Shown one piece after another: positions 10,701-23,861 of a DNA stretch of 64,000 nt. The notes under the pieces were generated by a model that ran no database searches, was not told the origin of the DNA, and saw only the letters and a list, made by a program, of their open reading frames with translations. Source of the stretch: Archegozetes longisetosus (lineage: Eukaryota > Arthropoda > Arachnida > Sarcoptiformes > Trhypochthoniidae); NCBI GenBank assembly GCA_018873245.2, contig JAEMBT020000001.1:558001-622000 (forward strand). The letters run 5' to 3'. Position 1 is the first letter of the stretch. Every line of letters starts with the position of its first letter. The position numbers and the translations under genes are program-made.

Positions 10701-13700
10701 TGACACTACACCTGTCCATAACGAATAAACTACTCCTGTAAATAGCATAACTACACATAACCCATATAAAAGTTTATTCAAAGCCTTATTTATGATGAGA
10801 CTTGAAAAGATACCTCAATAATAGAAGTATTGTTTGCTTAGACACATCGAGGAAGTCCTGAATCCCACACAGTATTGATTGTTTGGAAATGATGCAATTC
10901 AAATTCATTATTTCGTAGACGTCTCGGCTTAAAAGTTCTTTTATTGACCATTCATAAGAATTTGTGTGAGTAAATTAATCATAAATAATTCAAATGACTA
11001 AATATCTCATAAAAATGGGAGATTATGCATGATTTGAACTAAATTGGTTTCTCATTTTCGATGTTTATGAGGGGGCAAATCAGAATAATTGCTTTCACAA
11101 AAGCAATAAATTTGAAGACAACTTATTTTTTCTTTTTCTTAGACAATTTTGTGATTTCAATTAAAGTTAAATGGTCTTTTTTCTATCCCTTTAAATGATA
11201 GCCTTTAGCTCAATGCATGTTAAACTGTTGGTAAAGATAAATAATTATGCTCTTTTGTCACTTAAAGCATAAAAGAGCATAATTTTAGGCGCGAGGCTCA
11301 ATTATCAAATTTGAATCAATATGTCGGGCAAAGAAATTGCTATTAATATTAGTGACGGTAATATTCAATAACATACTGATTGAAAAGAGACAACGTCTCA
11401 CGTCCGACAACCTGAAAAATTTATTATTTTTCAATTTCCGTACCAAAATATTTGACAAAAACTGATTTCTGACAGTTAGTTAATTAACAAATACTTTTGT
11501 AACATGATACATTTACTCATCATAAGCATAAGGCATAATATGTGAGCATAAAAGTATGAAAAATGAGCGTAATTTTGAAGCAAAAAAAGATTTTTCGAGA
11601 ATAAAAGGCATAAAATTGCAAAGTTTTAAGCATAATTATTTAACTATAGCTATTGGGTATTAACTCAAAATTTGTATTAGTTTTTGCTTTCCCCCCAATA
11701 GTTAAAGATTAAACTTTGCACAATTTATTATTATAATACTCTAAATAAGTGTCAGACTTTTAAAAGCACAGACGTTTTGAATTTTATAAATTGATTTAAT
11801 TTAGCATTGAGGACACAACAGTCGTTCACATAGGTTTTTAGTGTTAATAAAAAAAATTAGGATAAGACAACTCTGAATTACACAAACCGCTGCCGTAACA
11901 CAGAATTTGTGTTCCGAACTATAAGCTCGAGGTTAATAATCTTAACTTAAGATATAATCTTAAGACTATAAAAAACATGAAACGATTTCCTCTTTGATTT
12001 TACTCCATTAATCTCCAGGCTTAAGTTTAATCCTGGATTTTTTGATTGAAACAAGATATTTTGCAATTTATGCTTGAGTCTGAGCCACGATCTTGAGATT
12101 TGAGACTCAAAATCTAAAATAATTATTAAGTGTGATATGTTATTATCTATTATAACGTAAGAGAACATTTCAAAATCTTAACAATTGGTGAGCTTTCATT
12201 ATATCAAAAGGATTGTAGCCTTGATTTTAGATTTGATATTTGTGTCAGACTATATGTTTGTTAATCACAAGTGAAGGACAGATCTTACTAATTTAGCTAT
12301 ATTTGAATAAAGTGAGAGTTGCTTTTTATTAACATGAATCAGTTATTAAAAAACATCATTTATAGTACTAATATAAAGAGACAAACACAATTGTGAAATT
12401 CCTTCAGATATAACTAAAGATAACTGTAAAATATGGAATAAACCTAAATATAGTTTAAGTTTGAAAAGACCTTAAAAATATAAACCAGCTGTTGTTCTTT
12501 TGGGAACTTTAGATTATGAGTTATCAATTTAAACGTTTAATCAATTTTTTGAGCATCAACAAAATTGTATGAAATGATTGGCGATATGTGCTGACAAAAA
12601 TCATGTACTGATAAAAATATATGCAGTATATCAAAAATGAATGAAAGTATTTGAAAGCATGCTACTGAAGGTTACTTCATTATAAACTTACAATTAGTTA
12701 GTTTTGAGGTATTTGTGCGTGAAATAAGTGCTTCTAAAGCTTGAATTTGATATTAAACAAATAATGTCTCAAAGCGTATCAGTGCAAAACAGTTCATTGA
12801 CAGAGGCAGACAGTTGAAGAACAAGTTTAGTACCAGATTTATTACAACTATAGCGCCCATCATACATACAATTCAAATTGAGTATGAATTTTGGTTTTCA
12901 AAAAATAATTATCTATTCGCTCTATTTTCGGTTCGCACTCTTTTAAAGCAAGTATTTTTTTATAACTGATAACATTAGGGGATTAATAGGAAACTTAAAA
13001 AAAACTTATGATTCAATCTCTGATTCAAGTTTGTTAAGAAGTTGCAAATACAAAGTTTGACAACTTTCAACTTTACAACTATTGAGTGAGGAGTATCGCA
13101 AAATTCATTAGAAACCTTATGTTAAATTATAGGATAAAACAGCGTTGTGTTGTTAAATATATGTTCAAATTGCATTAAACTAAACCAGAAGAGAAGTCGT
13201 GCTATTGTTTGTGTTTGAGATAGACTCAGGGTTTAGTTTTTCACAGTTTTCTATTACTCGGTAAAACTCGAGATCTAACTAAACCAGAAAACATATTGAA
13301 GAATGCCCCAGAACATGGATAGGAAATTGTTGAGTCTAGGCCAAGCCAATAGGAACGAAGATGTAGCATCCCCCTAACATCCCCTGAACAAACCTCGGGC
13401 TGATTGTAAGAGCGAATGTGTGTACTGAACAGGAGAGTTTCCAACAGTAAGCATAAGAGAAGCCTCTATTGTTAGGCTTCACAGATCCATGAGTTGTGTT
13501 TGAGGCTTTTTGCTAGCATTGTATGACCGATCAGTCTCGCAGTTTTAAACCTTTCAAAATAATTTAAATTAATAAATCGAATCCAGATCAAATAATTGCT
13601 CACAAACTACTAATAATTTGATTTTCAAACTACTCAATTATGTGATATATAAGTAAATAATTGAACCTTTAGTTTTGTGTTAATTAAATTTGAGTTTATT

Positions 13701-13791
13701 TAAAGTCCTTAAAAGTGTTGTGCATTTTATGATTTACAACTAAATTAAGAACTCGATTCAATTATAATAGGAACTAAATCAGTGGTAAGAA
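7716..13791. other. 6 kb gene-poor spacer between innexins A and B
   Basis: The region is AT-rich and holds only short non-conserved ORFs on either strand. I found no family signature, tRNA or transposon terminus. A CCTAACCTAACCT tract at about 8573 is too short to be telomeric. Sequence from about 13190 to 13510 is less AT-rich than its surroundings and may hold the promoter or a 5' UTR exon of innexin B. Confidence 0.5.
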
Positions 13792-15480
13792 ATGGTATTT
13801 GAATTGTTTAGTTCGGTTCGCCGTCTCGTAAAACTCGATACGGTCTCAATTGACAACAATGTGTTTCGCCTTCACTACAAAGCGACGGTCATATTCTTAG
13901 TGGCCTTTTCATTACTGGTCACTTCCAACCAATATTTTGGAGATCCTATCGATTGTATACAAAGGTCTCGTCAATTTTTGTATTTTTTTAAACAATCATT
14001 TGTTTCTCAATAGAAATACTGACTTAAGGCGTGTTTTTATTGATTTATGTGTTTAATTACTTTTTAACAATCGATTTATCATTTCTTATAACTCATTACA
14101 GATCTTATGACAATTATAACACTTTGAAATCATAAATTGATTTTAAGATTTAGACAAATCGATTTGAAACTTTGAGCCAAACATGAATCACAATTTGATT
14201 CATATTTGAAATGATTTGAGCATAACTTTAGAGATGAATGAATACTACAATAACTTAAGCGAATATTTAACAAATATTAACAAAGACTGTCTTATATTAA
14301 AATAGGGACGACATTCCGACTAATTTATTAGACACTTATTGCTGGTGAGTATTTGCCACATAGATTAGAAACCAGTGCGAAACAATTGATAATTAAAACG
14401 CGTAACTCAATTATAGGATTCATTCAACGTTTACACTTCCGGAAGCACTAAACAAGAAGGTAGGGGTAGAGGTACCTCATCCTGGAATTGACAAATATAC
14501 TCCTCAAGAGAAAAGAATATACCACAAATACTACCAATGGGTCTGCTTCGTACTATTTTTGCAAGCAATTATGTTTTATGTACCAAGATACCTCTGGAAA
14601 CTATGGGAAGGTGGAAGACTTCGAAGTTTAGTACTCGGACTCAAATGTCCTATAATGCAAGACAGTGAAAAACAAGAACAGATCCAACTACTGGTTCAGT
14701 ACCTGAAGGCCAACATTCGATATCATAATTCATACTTTTTCTATTTTGTAATCTGTGAAGTTTTGAACTTTATCAATGTCATAATTCAAATGTATTTGAT
14801 CGACGCCTTCCTCGGCGGTGCCTTTTCTACATATGGATTAGAAGTGTTAAAGTACACTGAAATGGACCAAGAGGCTAGAGTTGATCCTATGGTTGCTGTA
14901 TTTCCACGAATGACAAAATGTACCTTCCACCGATACGGATCTTCTGGTGACGTCCAACGACACGATGCGCTCTGTATTCTGCCGTTAAATATTGTCAATG
15001 AAAAAATTTATATATTCTTATGGTTTTGGTTTGTATTTCTTGCCATAATCTCTGGAATAATTCTGATCTATCGTTTGGTTATCATATTCTTTCCACAAAT
15101 ACGTTACGTCACACTCAGATCAAGGGCTCGATTAACAGATCGATATCACCTAAGAATTGTTATGGACGTGGCCAAAATTGGAGACTGGTTTCTGCTGTAA
15201 GATTTCCTTTTTTTATTTCTCTACTTATTAATTCACGTCATTTAACGCTACAGGAAAAACTTGTTTATCACTTTATCAATTTATTGCATATGAAGTCATG
15301 ATTAAGAAATGAATTTTGTTTTATTTTTGTGAAAAATATAGGTATCTTCTGTGCAAGAATATGGACGGACAAAACTTTAGAGAGTTAATGCAGGAATATT
15401 CAAAAGAAATAGTTGAAGACGGTTCCGGTAAAAACTTGTTAAAACATAGCGAAAAAGAAGCATTAGCGCCAACCGCATAA
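13792..15480 (+). CDS. Innexin B: gap-junction channel subunit
   Basis: This innexin is predicted to form intercellular channels in the plasma membrane. The model is join(13792..13964,14306..14344,14417..15196,15342..15480), giving 376 aa with GT-AG introns. It is the most canonical arthropod innexin here: [15 protein letters not shown] leads into TM1 (about 25-50), then QYFGDPIDC and TYCW (68-71) in loop 1, [15 protein letters not shown] at TM2 (about 110-130), INVIIQMYLIDAFLGG at TM3, [16 protein letters not shown] and [16 protein letters not shown] flanking loop 2 into TM4 (about 268-291), then GDWFLLYLLCKNMDG and a cytoplasmic tail of about 45 aa. Both loops carry the expected two cysteines. 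The start ATG sits at the expected innexin N-terminus, about 28 residues before FRLHY. Innexins B and F share introns at TYCW and WFL. By sequence character it resembles insect Inx2/Inx3 class proteins, but orthology needs a tree. Confidence 0.95.
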
Positions 15481-15505
15481 TAGAGTAGATTTTGAAAATT
15501 TTCAT

Positions 15506-15511
15506 AATAAA
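15506..15511 (+). terminator. Polyadenylation signal of innexin B
   Basis: AATAAA begins 25 nt after the innexin B stop codon. Confidence 0.6.
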
Positions 15512-18500
15512 TCAATTTTTCATCGATTAATTCGATTAATCCGAGCTCAAAATTTTTTCTACACAACTGTTTTGGCAATACTATCTTTTTGGTAATATTA
15601 TTACAATTGTCTCAACTAAAATATTTAAGCAGTTTTCCTAAACTATAAACAAACTTTTTTATATAGTTTGTATTATATAATTGTTAGTAATTGCTGTTAG
15701 AAGCGACATCAAAATTAAGCTTTTCTTTCAGTATAAGTGGACGCAAATTTCAAAAAGAGCAAGAATTTGTCTTAGATATTGTGCTATTTTTGTAACATTT
15801 TTACTTATTTTGAAACACTTTTCAAATTTTTTATTATACATTTAAAGTTTGTCTTATACTAAAAGACCGTCAAGTGAGTGATTGTCTATTAATAGTGATG
15901 CTCATCAAAAAAGGCAATTAAAAAACACTGCCACCGATTTATGCAAAACAACTTGAAAAATAACATTTCAATTTTTAACGTTAACGCACTTATACTTTCA
16001 AAACAATACGAGATTTTTGCGTTCAAATCAAACTATAAAACAAATAAAAAGGTTGACTTGCTATTAAGGTGCCAAACAAATATTGATATTGTGTGCGAAG
16101 GTTATAAAATGGAGTGTTTTCCCATACTTTTTCACACGATTTTGTTTGCATATTTCCTCTAAGAAACAAACAAAATTAGTTCTTTTTGATTATAGTCTAC
16201 AAGGTACTGTCGATGGACCAAAATTGCATTCTGTAAAAATACAATCGAATTGATGATCTCGACTTCCGACACAAGCGTATATTTGAAACTTTTTATTTTG
16301 ATTGTCAATTATTAAATACATGCTTTAGTGTATTGAGTTTTGTCACAATGTGGACAATTTATTCTCAAAGCAATAGTTTTCAATTTATTTTGGTTGAGTT
16401 TGGGACCAATAATTATAATTATACCGTATTATTATAGTAGGGAACTTTAAAATTGTCATTAATCACATATTATGTTGTCCTGTTTTCTTATATTAATTGT
16501 AATAACAAAACCATTGATATATCTTGACGCATATCAAACATTAACAAATGCCATAATGACTATCATGAAATAAGCGGTCATTCAATGTTCTTGTATTTGT
16601 GTAATCCTTTTTGATTCTATACATCATTTATAAATAACACTTATTTGTTAATAAAGTAGTTTTCATTACCAACAAATACGGTAATCTAAGTCTCATAAGT
16701 TTATTTAAATTTCATAGAGCTGTTACTTTTCCTGTGATTTTGCATCAAACCTCTAAACATATGTGCTTTAGAGCCATGAAAAAGTAATCAACTTTTATCT
16801 TACGTAGAGTCGGCTTTTGAAGGTTTAAAAAGAGAGTAGAGTCACATCAATTCTGAAAAATGTTCTCTAGATTCAATAGAGACACATAGAATACGTAATC
16901 TCTATTATAAACGTTAGACACACGCTCATAATTTGGTTTCTCATTAAATGAAGTACATACAGCAGTTTGAGCTCTCCAAAGTAATGCCTATTACAAAGGT
17001 TTTCGAGAAACATTCAAAGGATGTAATGAACAATAAAACATGAGGGAAGTTCATTTGTTTTTCTCTCCCATTTTGATTACAGACTAACTTGGCTGACGTT
17101 AGCTCGTCAAAACTGCATTTTATCACGATTCCAAACTTGTGGTTCAATATATTCAGTTGAAACCTGAAACTCATTGAGACGGGCATTAAATTTCATTTGT
17201 TTGTCTCGTATTTCGCGAAATAAAGAGAATTGCATAAGAGCTGTGATTATTTCAATAGTCTAATCATCGGGCTATTAGGGCTTAAGTAATAGTTCGGAGA
17301 GTAATAAAAGAGCTCATCCATTAAGATAATTAAACTTGAACTCTAAACCAAAACAAATGTATTTTTGCTTCAATTCTATAGAAAGATCTGTTTTATCTAT
17401 TTAAAGAAAAGTAATCTTCAATTAAACAGTGAAAATTTCCATCACGTATTTCAGTGCAATGTTTGATGAAATGATTTTTATAGCAAAACATAAGAAACTA
17501 TATCTAAATACTGCAACCTTTCATATGCTAACGGAGAAAGTTTGCAAAAAATCATCAAACTTTCAAAAAGTTATAAGTTTACAAAAAAATCATCGTGCAA
17601 AATGTGACTCGAGTATCAGTTGTGAAAATAATTAGATGTGAGAGTAAACTTAGTATCTTAATATTGATGAGTTACACGAAATAAATGACCAAATGTTAAG
17701 AACCTATAATTTATTGCTTAAATAAAAGCAGTGTTTGACCTATCGTTTGAGTGCATTAATATCTGAAAGACTTAGCGATACACAATCCAAAGCGGAAGTT
17801 ATTCATTGAATAACATTACATTTATTTTATTTTTTAGTTGCTGAGTGAATTTCAAACTGATCATGTAATAAATGAATAGTTGTTTTTGTCAACCATATCA
17901 GCAAGGTTTACTTGGGATCAAGTTAGATCACTTATGTAACGTTTTCGTAGTACATCTCCTAAATCATATCAGATTTGTTTTTGTTTTTAAAGCGTTAAAA
18001 ATGGATTTCAAATATTTTTGTGAAGTTTCAAAATAGATCTAGATTCATTCATTGGGTTCGATATGAGACCGGAATTTGCTTATATGCATATAAAAAGTAC
18101 ATAGAGTGCACATTCGAAAAAATGTGCAGCAGAAAAGGTCTGTTCATTGAATACATTAATGAAATTAGCATTTGTTAAAAACGTTAACTCTGAAGGACAT
18201 TCAGACAGTAATGAATGACTGCACTTATATTTCACCAAATTGAAGGCATTCTTTCATTGGTTACGATATCATTTCAATTTATGGCTTTTGGAGTAGTTAA
18301 ATAAGTGATCCAATTATTGTAGAATAACTATAAGATTATTCATATATTTATCGTAACGAAATGTACAATATTCAAGTCAAATTTATAAGGGTTCTGATAG
18401 TTCTAATTTGAATTGCATTTATAAAATGCTGGTCTCGTATCGAGGACACCTACAACGCTTGTATTATTCTTATTGTACTATCAGTTGGATGATAACATAA

Positions 18501-20774
18501 AACACTAAATTATGAACTTTGATATTTGTCATCAGTTTAACAAAAATATTGCTGAGGACTGCTAGGAATTAAGAGCTATCGCAAGACTTTTTATTCTCCT
18601 GTTATCAAAGTGCTTAACGTACTTGTAGTTAAAGGCGTTTTTTTTACTTCAACATCAATTGTTTTGAGTGAAAAATACACGTTTTCAATCAGCTTTTGCT
18701 TGTTTTTATTTTTAGCTGCAAAAAGTATAATTAATGAAATAAACGAGTTATTCCCCTCACAAGGAAATGACTAGACATATAATAAATGGTTCTCGATTAC
18801 ATAATTGGAGAACAAGACCAAAGCTCGCAGTCAAAGGATTAGACAGACTGCGAACTAAGCAGACAAAATTTAGCTAGTAACTAAAATAATTTATGTTAAT
18901 TCACATTTTCCCTACTTCTTATGCATTAAGTGTAGTGGTCTAGATACATTTCTCAAAATTGAAGCCAAATAACAAGAATTAATTGTTGATAAATGAACGC
19001 TTGCGATATGCATCAGACGAATGTAAAAAAGTCAAATGCCAAAAATAGTTGCTCAGGTAGTTAATGGTTTATCATTTTAATTAATTATAATATATTCTTA
19101 ACTAATATGAAATCTATCTCAGAATATGGATTTCGTAATTAGTGAACAGATTATTAATGTATTTACAGTTAATAATTTGAGTAAAAACAAAAGAAGTTTT
19201 AAGACATGACTCTGCAAAAATTGATGTGCAGGTAACAGTTCTATTATAGGATTCGGATGTGTTGTTAATATTTGAGTGAACGGTATCTAACAGAAAGAAA
19301 TAATAAAAACACTTGTTATAAGACCAATATGGAACAAGTGATGGATAGCTCATGTTTTTCACTTAGATGTGGTTCAAATTTTTGTAATTTTTCACCAAAA
19401 TACCAAAGTTGACAGACCTCTGCTCAGGATTTTGATTTTGGGACACAAAGTAAACACCATTGAGCGATATCGTCAGTTCTCATTTCTATGCAAATAATGT
19501 TCAAAAATATGAGTCTTCTGATTTCAAATGAACCCTTTAGTATCTAATCGCTTCTTCATAAACGAAGCTTTTGTACTTTGCTATATAGGACTAATTTACA
19601 GAAAGGATAAGTTTTCAAGTGTTCATCTCATATATTATTACTTTACTATTTGTAGATCATTCGTTCAGTACGAAAGTATTTTAAACTAATCATTTCGGAA
19701 CAACGGTGCATTGAATGATTTCAAATTCAATTGGATTTAATAATTATCTGCGTGTTAGAGTGCTCTAAAGTTAGGTTTGTTGCGAAACAATAGCGAAAAA
19801 CATGTATTTTTAGCTTGAGGTAAAACGACTAATTTTTTTGTTTTGATGGCTGTACTACTGGCGTAAGGCTAAGGTTTTTAAAGGTAAAGAGCACATCTCA
19901 CGTAGATCCAGACAAGAGTTACCACAAGATCAGAACTGGTTTGGGAGGATAATCGGCAATTTCAGTCAAGTGTTGAGGAAAGGTGTGGAACTTTTGTACA
20001 TTAAGAAAAGTACTAAACAATCGGTTTTAAAGTACAGGAACATAAACTGAATATTGCTATTATTCTTAGTACTTTTTAGCTTAAGAGTTATGCATTGCGG
20101 AACGACTTAAGTTTCTTCTCAAAGCATTTCTTTGCACAGTGAAAGAGGTTTTAATATCCTCAAGGGATTTTACAACCAGTGGAGTAGCTTAAAACCCCAA
20201 AAAACCGGAATACTTGCTCGAGTAGTTCTGGTTTGAGGCCTAGGAGTCAGTATAATAAAATTATATTGTGAGAATCGGGGTGGTTAGAAGTAAGCTGATA
20301 TGAAAGTTGCTGATATGAAGGGTCAGGGATAGAAAGACCGCCAGCAACAGTTGGGAATAGGAAACTTATTTCAGTTGATAGAGCGCTCCTCTTGGAAAAC
20401 GTGTTGTTTCATGCATAAGCAGTATTAGGTGTGTTTTAGTTATAGGCGGACTGTTTTGCCTCGGTTTACGCACTGATCCTACAAGTGGTTTTGTATGAAA
20501 AGTTCTTGCCATCAGTTCATCGCTGGCACCCTCATTGACAATCAATCGGTACCTAAGCTTATGTTTATGTTTTTCTATATAACAAATTGATTGAGAAGTT
20601 GTTCAAATAGGATCTCGAATGTTAATTATTTAGAAAGTCTTCTTATGATAAATTAAAGCTAATGTGGAAATAATTTCGTCACATCCTTTAGGGCCAACTG
20701 AACTAATTTATTAACTTGAAAGGTACTGGAAGTTATTCTAATATTGTTGGTGTGATTGTGACTCATAAGCAGCT
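15512..20774. other. 5 kb spacer between innexins B and C
   Basis: No protein family was recognised in the short ORFs here. Bases about 19840-20560 are visibly less AT-rich than the rest and lie just upstream of innexin C, so they may include its promoter or noncoding first exon. This is inference from composition only. Confidence 0.45.
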
Positions 20775-22727
20775 ATGGATCAGCTATTTGGGAGTCTTAA
20801 GTCGTTCATAAAGACTAGCACTTGCGTTATTGATAATCATATTTTTCGACTTCACTACAGAGCGACAGTTATCATATTAATAGCCTTTAGTTTGATGGTC
20901 ACGGGTATGTAAATTACAGACAAAAATATTATTTAATTTTACTTAAACTAGATCTAAGCCTACATTTTTACATAATTCTGTATTAACTTATTTATAGGCC
21001 GTCAATACTTTGGAGATCCGATCGATTGTATTTCTAAAGATGATATACCTTCAAAACTACTAGGTAGGTCAAAATAACTATCTGTTTAAATAATTGCAGT
21101 ATAGGTTATTACATACCTCTAAATAACACTTGAACGAGAAACAAATATTTGTTAAGTCAATCAAAGTTTCACTTATTTGCGCTCAAATTTTATAAACGTT
21201 TTAAAAAAATATTAATATTCCTATTATTGTAAGTGCATTGCACAATTGTAAAAAGTAGCGCTAAAGGCCAAACTTTATGCGGGCTTTACATGTAGCTCAG
21301 TTTGATTGAAGTGGCATTCACTCGCATAAGCCAGCAATTAGCTTAAATTCAAGCAATACTAAACTGAAAGATATCCCAAAAGCGGCAGCCCACAGTTATT
21401 AACGATGTAAAAAGTAGTGATGATTTAAGTAATTTTCAAGGAAAATATATTTCTGAGCTGACGCAATAAAATTTGATGTGAGATTAAGCTACGTCGAAGA
21501 ATAATTTTGTCAGATTGAAGATTATTAGCTTTTACTCAATATTTACTTGCCATAAAAGATTTGAGGCACAGTCGAGAGCAAAGCAATTTATGTGCCATGT
21601 CTTGTAGCTTTAAGGGTCTTCGACCGAGCTTTATGGCACCTGTATTGGACAACTAAGCTTTTATATTGTTGAATTAATTTTCTGCGAAATTTCAATAGTC
21701 CTGACGTTCGATCGAAATCTCTATCCGAATCTATAATATCTTTATTCACTTCTGAATAGACACGTATTGTTGGATTCACACAACTTTTAGCATTGAAAAT
21801 GCATGGAAAAAAAGAGTCGGCGATGAAGTTCCATATCCTGGTGTAGACAAAACCACACCAAATGAGAAGAGAATATATCACGCTTATTACCAATGGGTCT
21901 GTTTTGTACTTTTCTTCCAAGCGCTGTTGTTTTACGTTCCGCGATATTTCTGGAAAGCAATGGAAGGCGGACGTATGAAAAACTTGATTCTAGGCCTTAA
22001 CTCTCCCATTATTACTGAAGACAAAAAAACCCAAAATCGTGCACTCTTAGTGGGATACCTGTGTAAAAATCTCAACAATCATAATTCACTTTTCATAATG
22101 TATACGATAGCAGAAGTGCTCAATTTACTCAATGTTATACTTCAGATGATCATTATGGATAGATTCTTAGGTGGAGAATTCACTAGTTATGGCTGGGAAG
22201 TCATCAACTTTTCAGAATGGGACTGGTCTGTCAGATATGATCCAATGGTAGGTCTAAAAACTAGTTATTTATTTAAGAATTTAGCTTCAATCTAAAATAA
22301 TGAATAATGTCTGAAAAATAATTAGATAAAAGTTTTCCCTCGTCTGACCAAATGTACCTTCCACCGATACGGTTCTTCAGGAGATGTGCAGAAACACGAC
22401 GCCATGTGCATTCTTCCAATCAACATTGTCAACGAAAAAATATACATATTCTTATGGTTTTGGTTTTATTTCTTAGCTATAATCAGTGTAATAGCTCTGC
22501 TCTATCGTATAATTACAATTGTAGTTCCACGAGTTCGTATACTGGCAACACAATCGCGTTGTCGTATTGCAAATCGTGATGCACTTAACGGTGTTATAAG
22601 TCAATGCAAAGTTGGCGATTGGTTTATACTTGATTTACTATCAAAGAATTTGGACGCATTAAACTTCAAGGATTTAATCATTGATCTCTATAGAGCATTA
22701 GAAGGCAAGGGAGCTGATGGTCTCTAA
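20775..22727 (+). CDS. Innexin C: gap-junction channel subunit (tandem duplicate of D)
   Basis: The model is join(20775..20904,20998..21063,21760..22247,22326..22727), giving 361 aa with GT-AG introns; intron 2 is about 700 bp. The order is IDNHIFRLHYRATV into TM1, QYFGDPIDC and TYCWIHTTF (about 67-75) in loop 1, [17 protein letters not shown] at TM2, NVILQMIIMDRFLGGEF at TM3, FPRLTKCTFHRYGSSG and [16 protein letters not shown] in loop 2 into TM4, then GDWFILDLLSKNLD and a short tail ending GADGL. Both loop cysteine pairs are present. All four exon lengths (130, 66, 488, 402) equal those of innexin D, and the proteins are near identical over long stretches, so the pair arose by duplication. 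The third intron interrupts after YDPM, a position not used by B or F. Function as a channel subunit is inferred from the family. Confidence 0.95.
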
Positions 22728-22846
22728 TCCAAATTTTACAACTTTAGATACCTTTTTAAAACTAAGTTGCGAATCATTGACTATAGTTACCAATGATTAT
22801 CACAAAACTTTTGTCACGAAGAGTTTAAAATATTGACCAGCTATGC

Positions 22847-22852
22847 AATAAA
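22847..22852 (+). terminator. Polyadenylation signal of innexin C
   Basis: AATAAA begins 119 nt downstream of the innexin C stop codon, in a context (ATGCAATAAATG) free of competing copies. Confidence 0.55.
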
Positions 22853-23833
22853 TGTCCAATTAAATCATTTTCATTATCAACCTTTATATTAGATTTTTAG
22901 ATATACTTTTTTAAAAAGACTTTATCAAAACTAAACGTGAATTCTAACGTTAAGATTCACGTAAAACCTGAGTTATTATGTAATAACTTGACGTGAAGTG
23001 TGCATAACAGTCACTGCCATCAGAGTGGAGGTCATTCATATGGTTTTTTTAGGGGAAGTCTATTGTTTAATTTTCATGCTTTTGCTCATATATTCGCTAA
23101 ATTGTGGATAATTTGCCAAAATTGCAATTTTATTCTATATTTCATTTCTGCCTTATTCGCACATCATATTAAAAAAATGATCAAAAGGATTGTTATTTAG
23201 CTCGCAGTTAATGTTTAATGGCTATAGAACTGTTTAAAAAAACATTTTTGATCTCTGTTGGCGATTGATTTTCTTCCAAAATGTAGACCAATAGTTTTGT
23301 ATACTATTTAAAGTTATTGGCCTTAAGTGTCCTTATTTTTTTGTGTATTCTCACAGCAATAATTTTGCCCGAAGATATTCATAAGAAAATAATATTATAC
23401 ACATTTGCATCAATTTGTAAACTTTATTGAGAAAAATTTTCTACATAAAAAACTTTCTATCATTAGAAAGCATTGTTTACCACATTTACAATTTTTATTG
23501 TTCATAATATTTCTAATTTAGAAAACGTGTCAACTCAATTGTTATTTACTGTTTGAATGCAATTTATACAAACATTGATATAACGATTATTATACGTTGA
23601 ATTTTAAAATACCGCACTACTTTAATTACGTAAACAGTTGCGAAAATCTGTGATTCAAATCGGCTAACAGAAACGGAGACGTGTTTTTCTGTAAATTAAT
23701 TGAACATTAAGGAGAGCACTGCTTCACCTAATCATTAACTAATACTTTACAAAATTGATTCAGGACAATTTTTATTATCTTAAACTTTTCAACAATTTTA
23801 ATCATTATAAATATTTGATCATAAGATTAAAAA

Positions 23834-23861
23834 TAATATATATTATATATATATATATAAT
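23834..23861. repeat. AT microsatellite
   Basis: A run of TA/AT dinucleotides with one TT interruption occupies this stretch. Confidence 0.85.

Noticed and set aside
15941-16162. 73-codon frame with ATG downstream of innexin B
   Set aside because: Lysine/asparagine-rich composition expected of AT-rich spacer; no splice context or family match.
21588-21920. 110-codon minus-strand open frame across innexin C
   Set aside because: It is the antisense of exon 3 of innexin C; a related antisense frame occurs opposite innexin D for the same reason.
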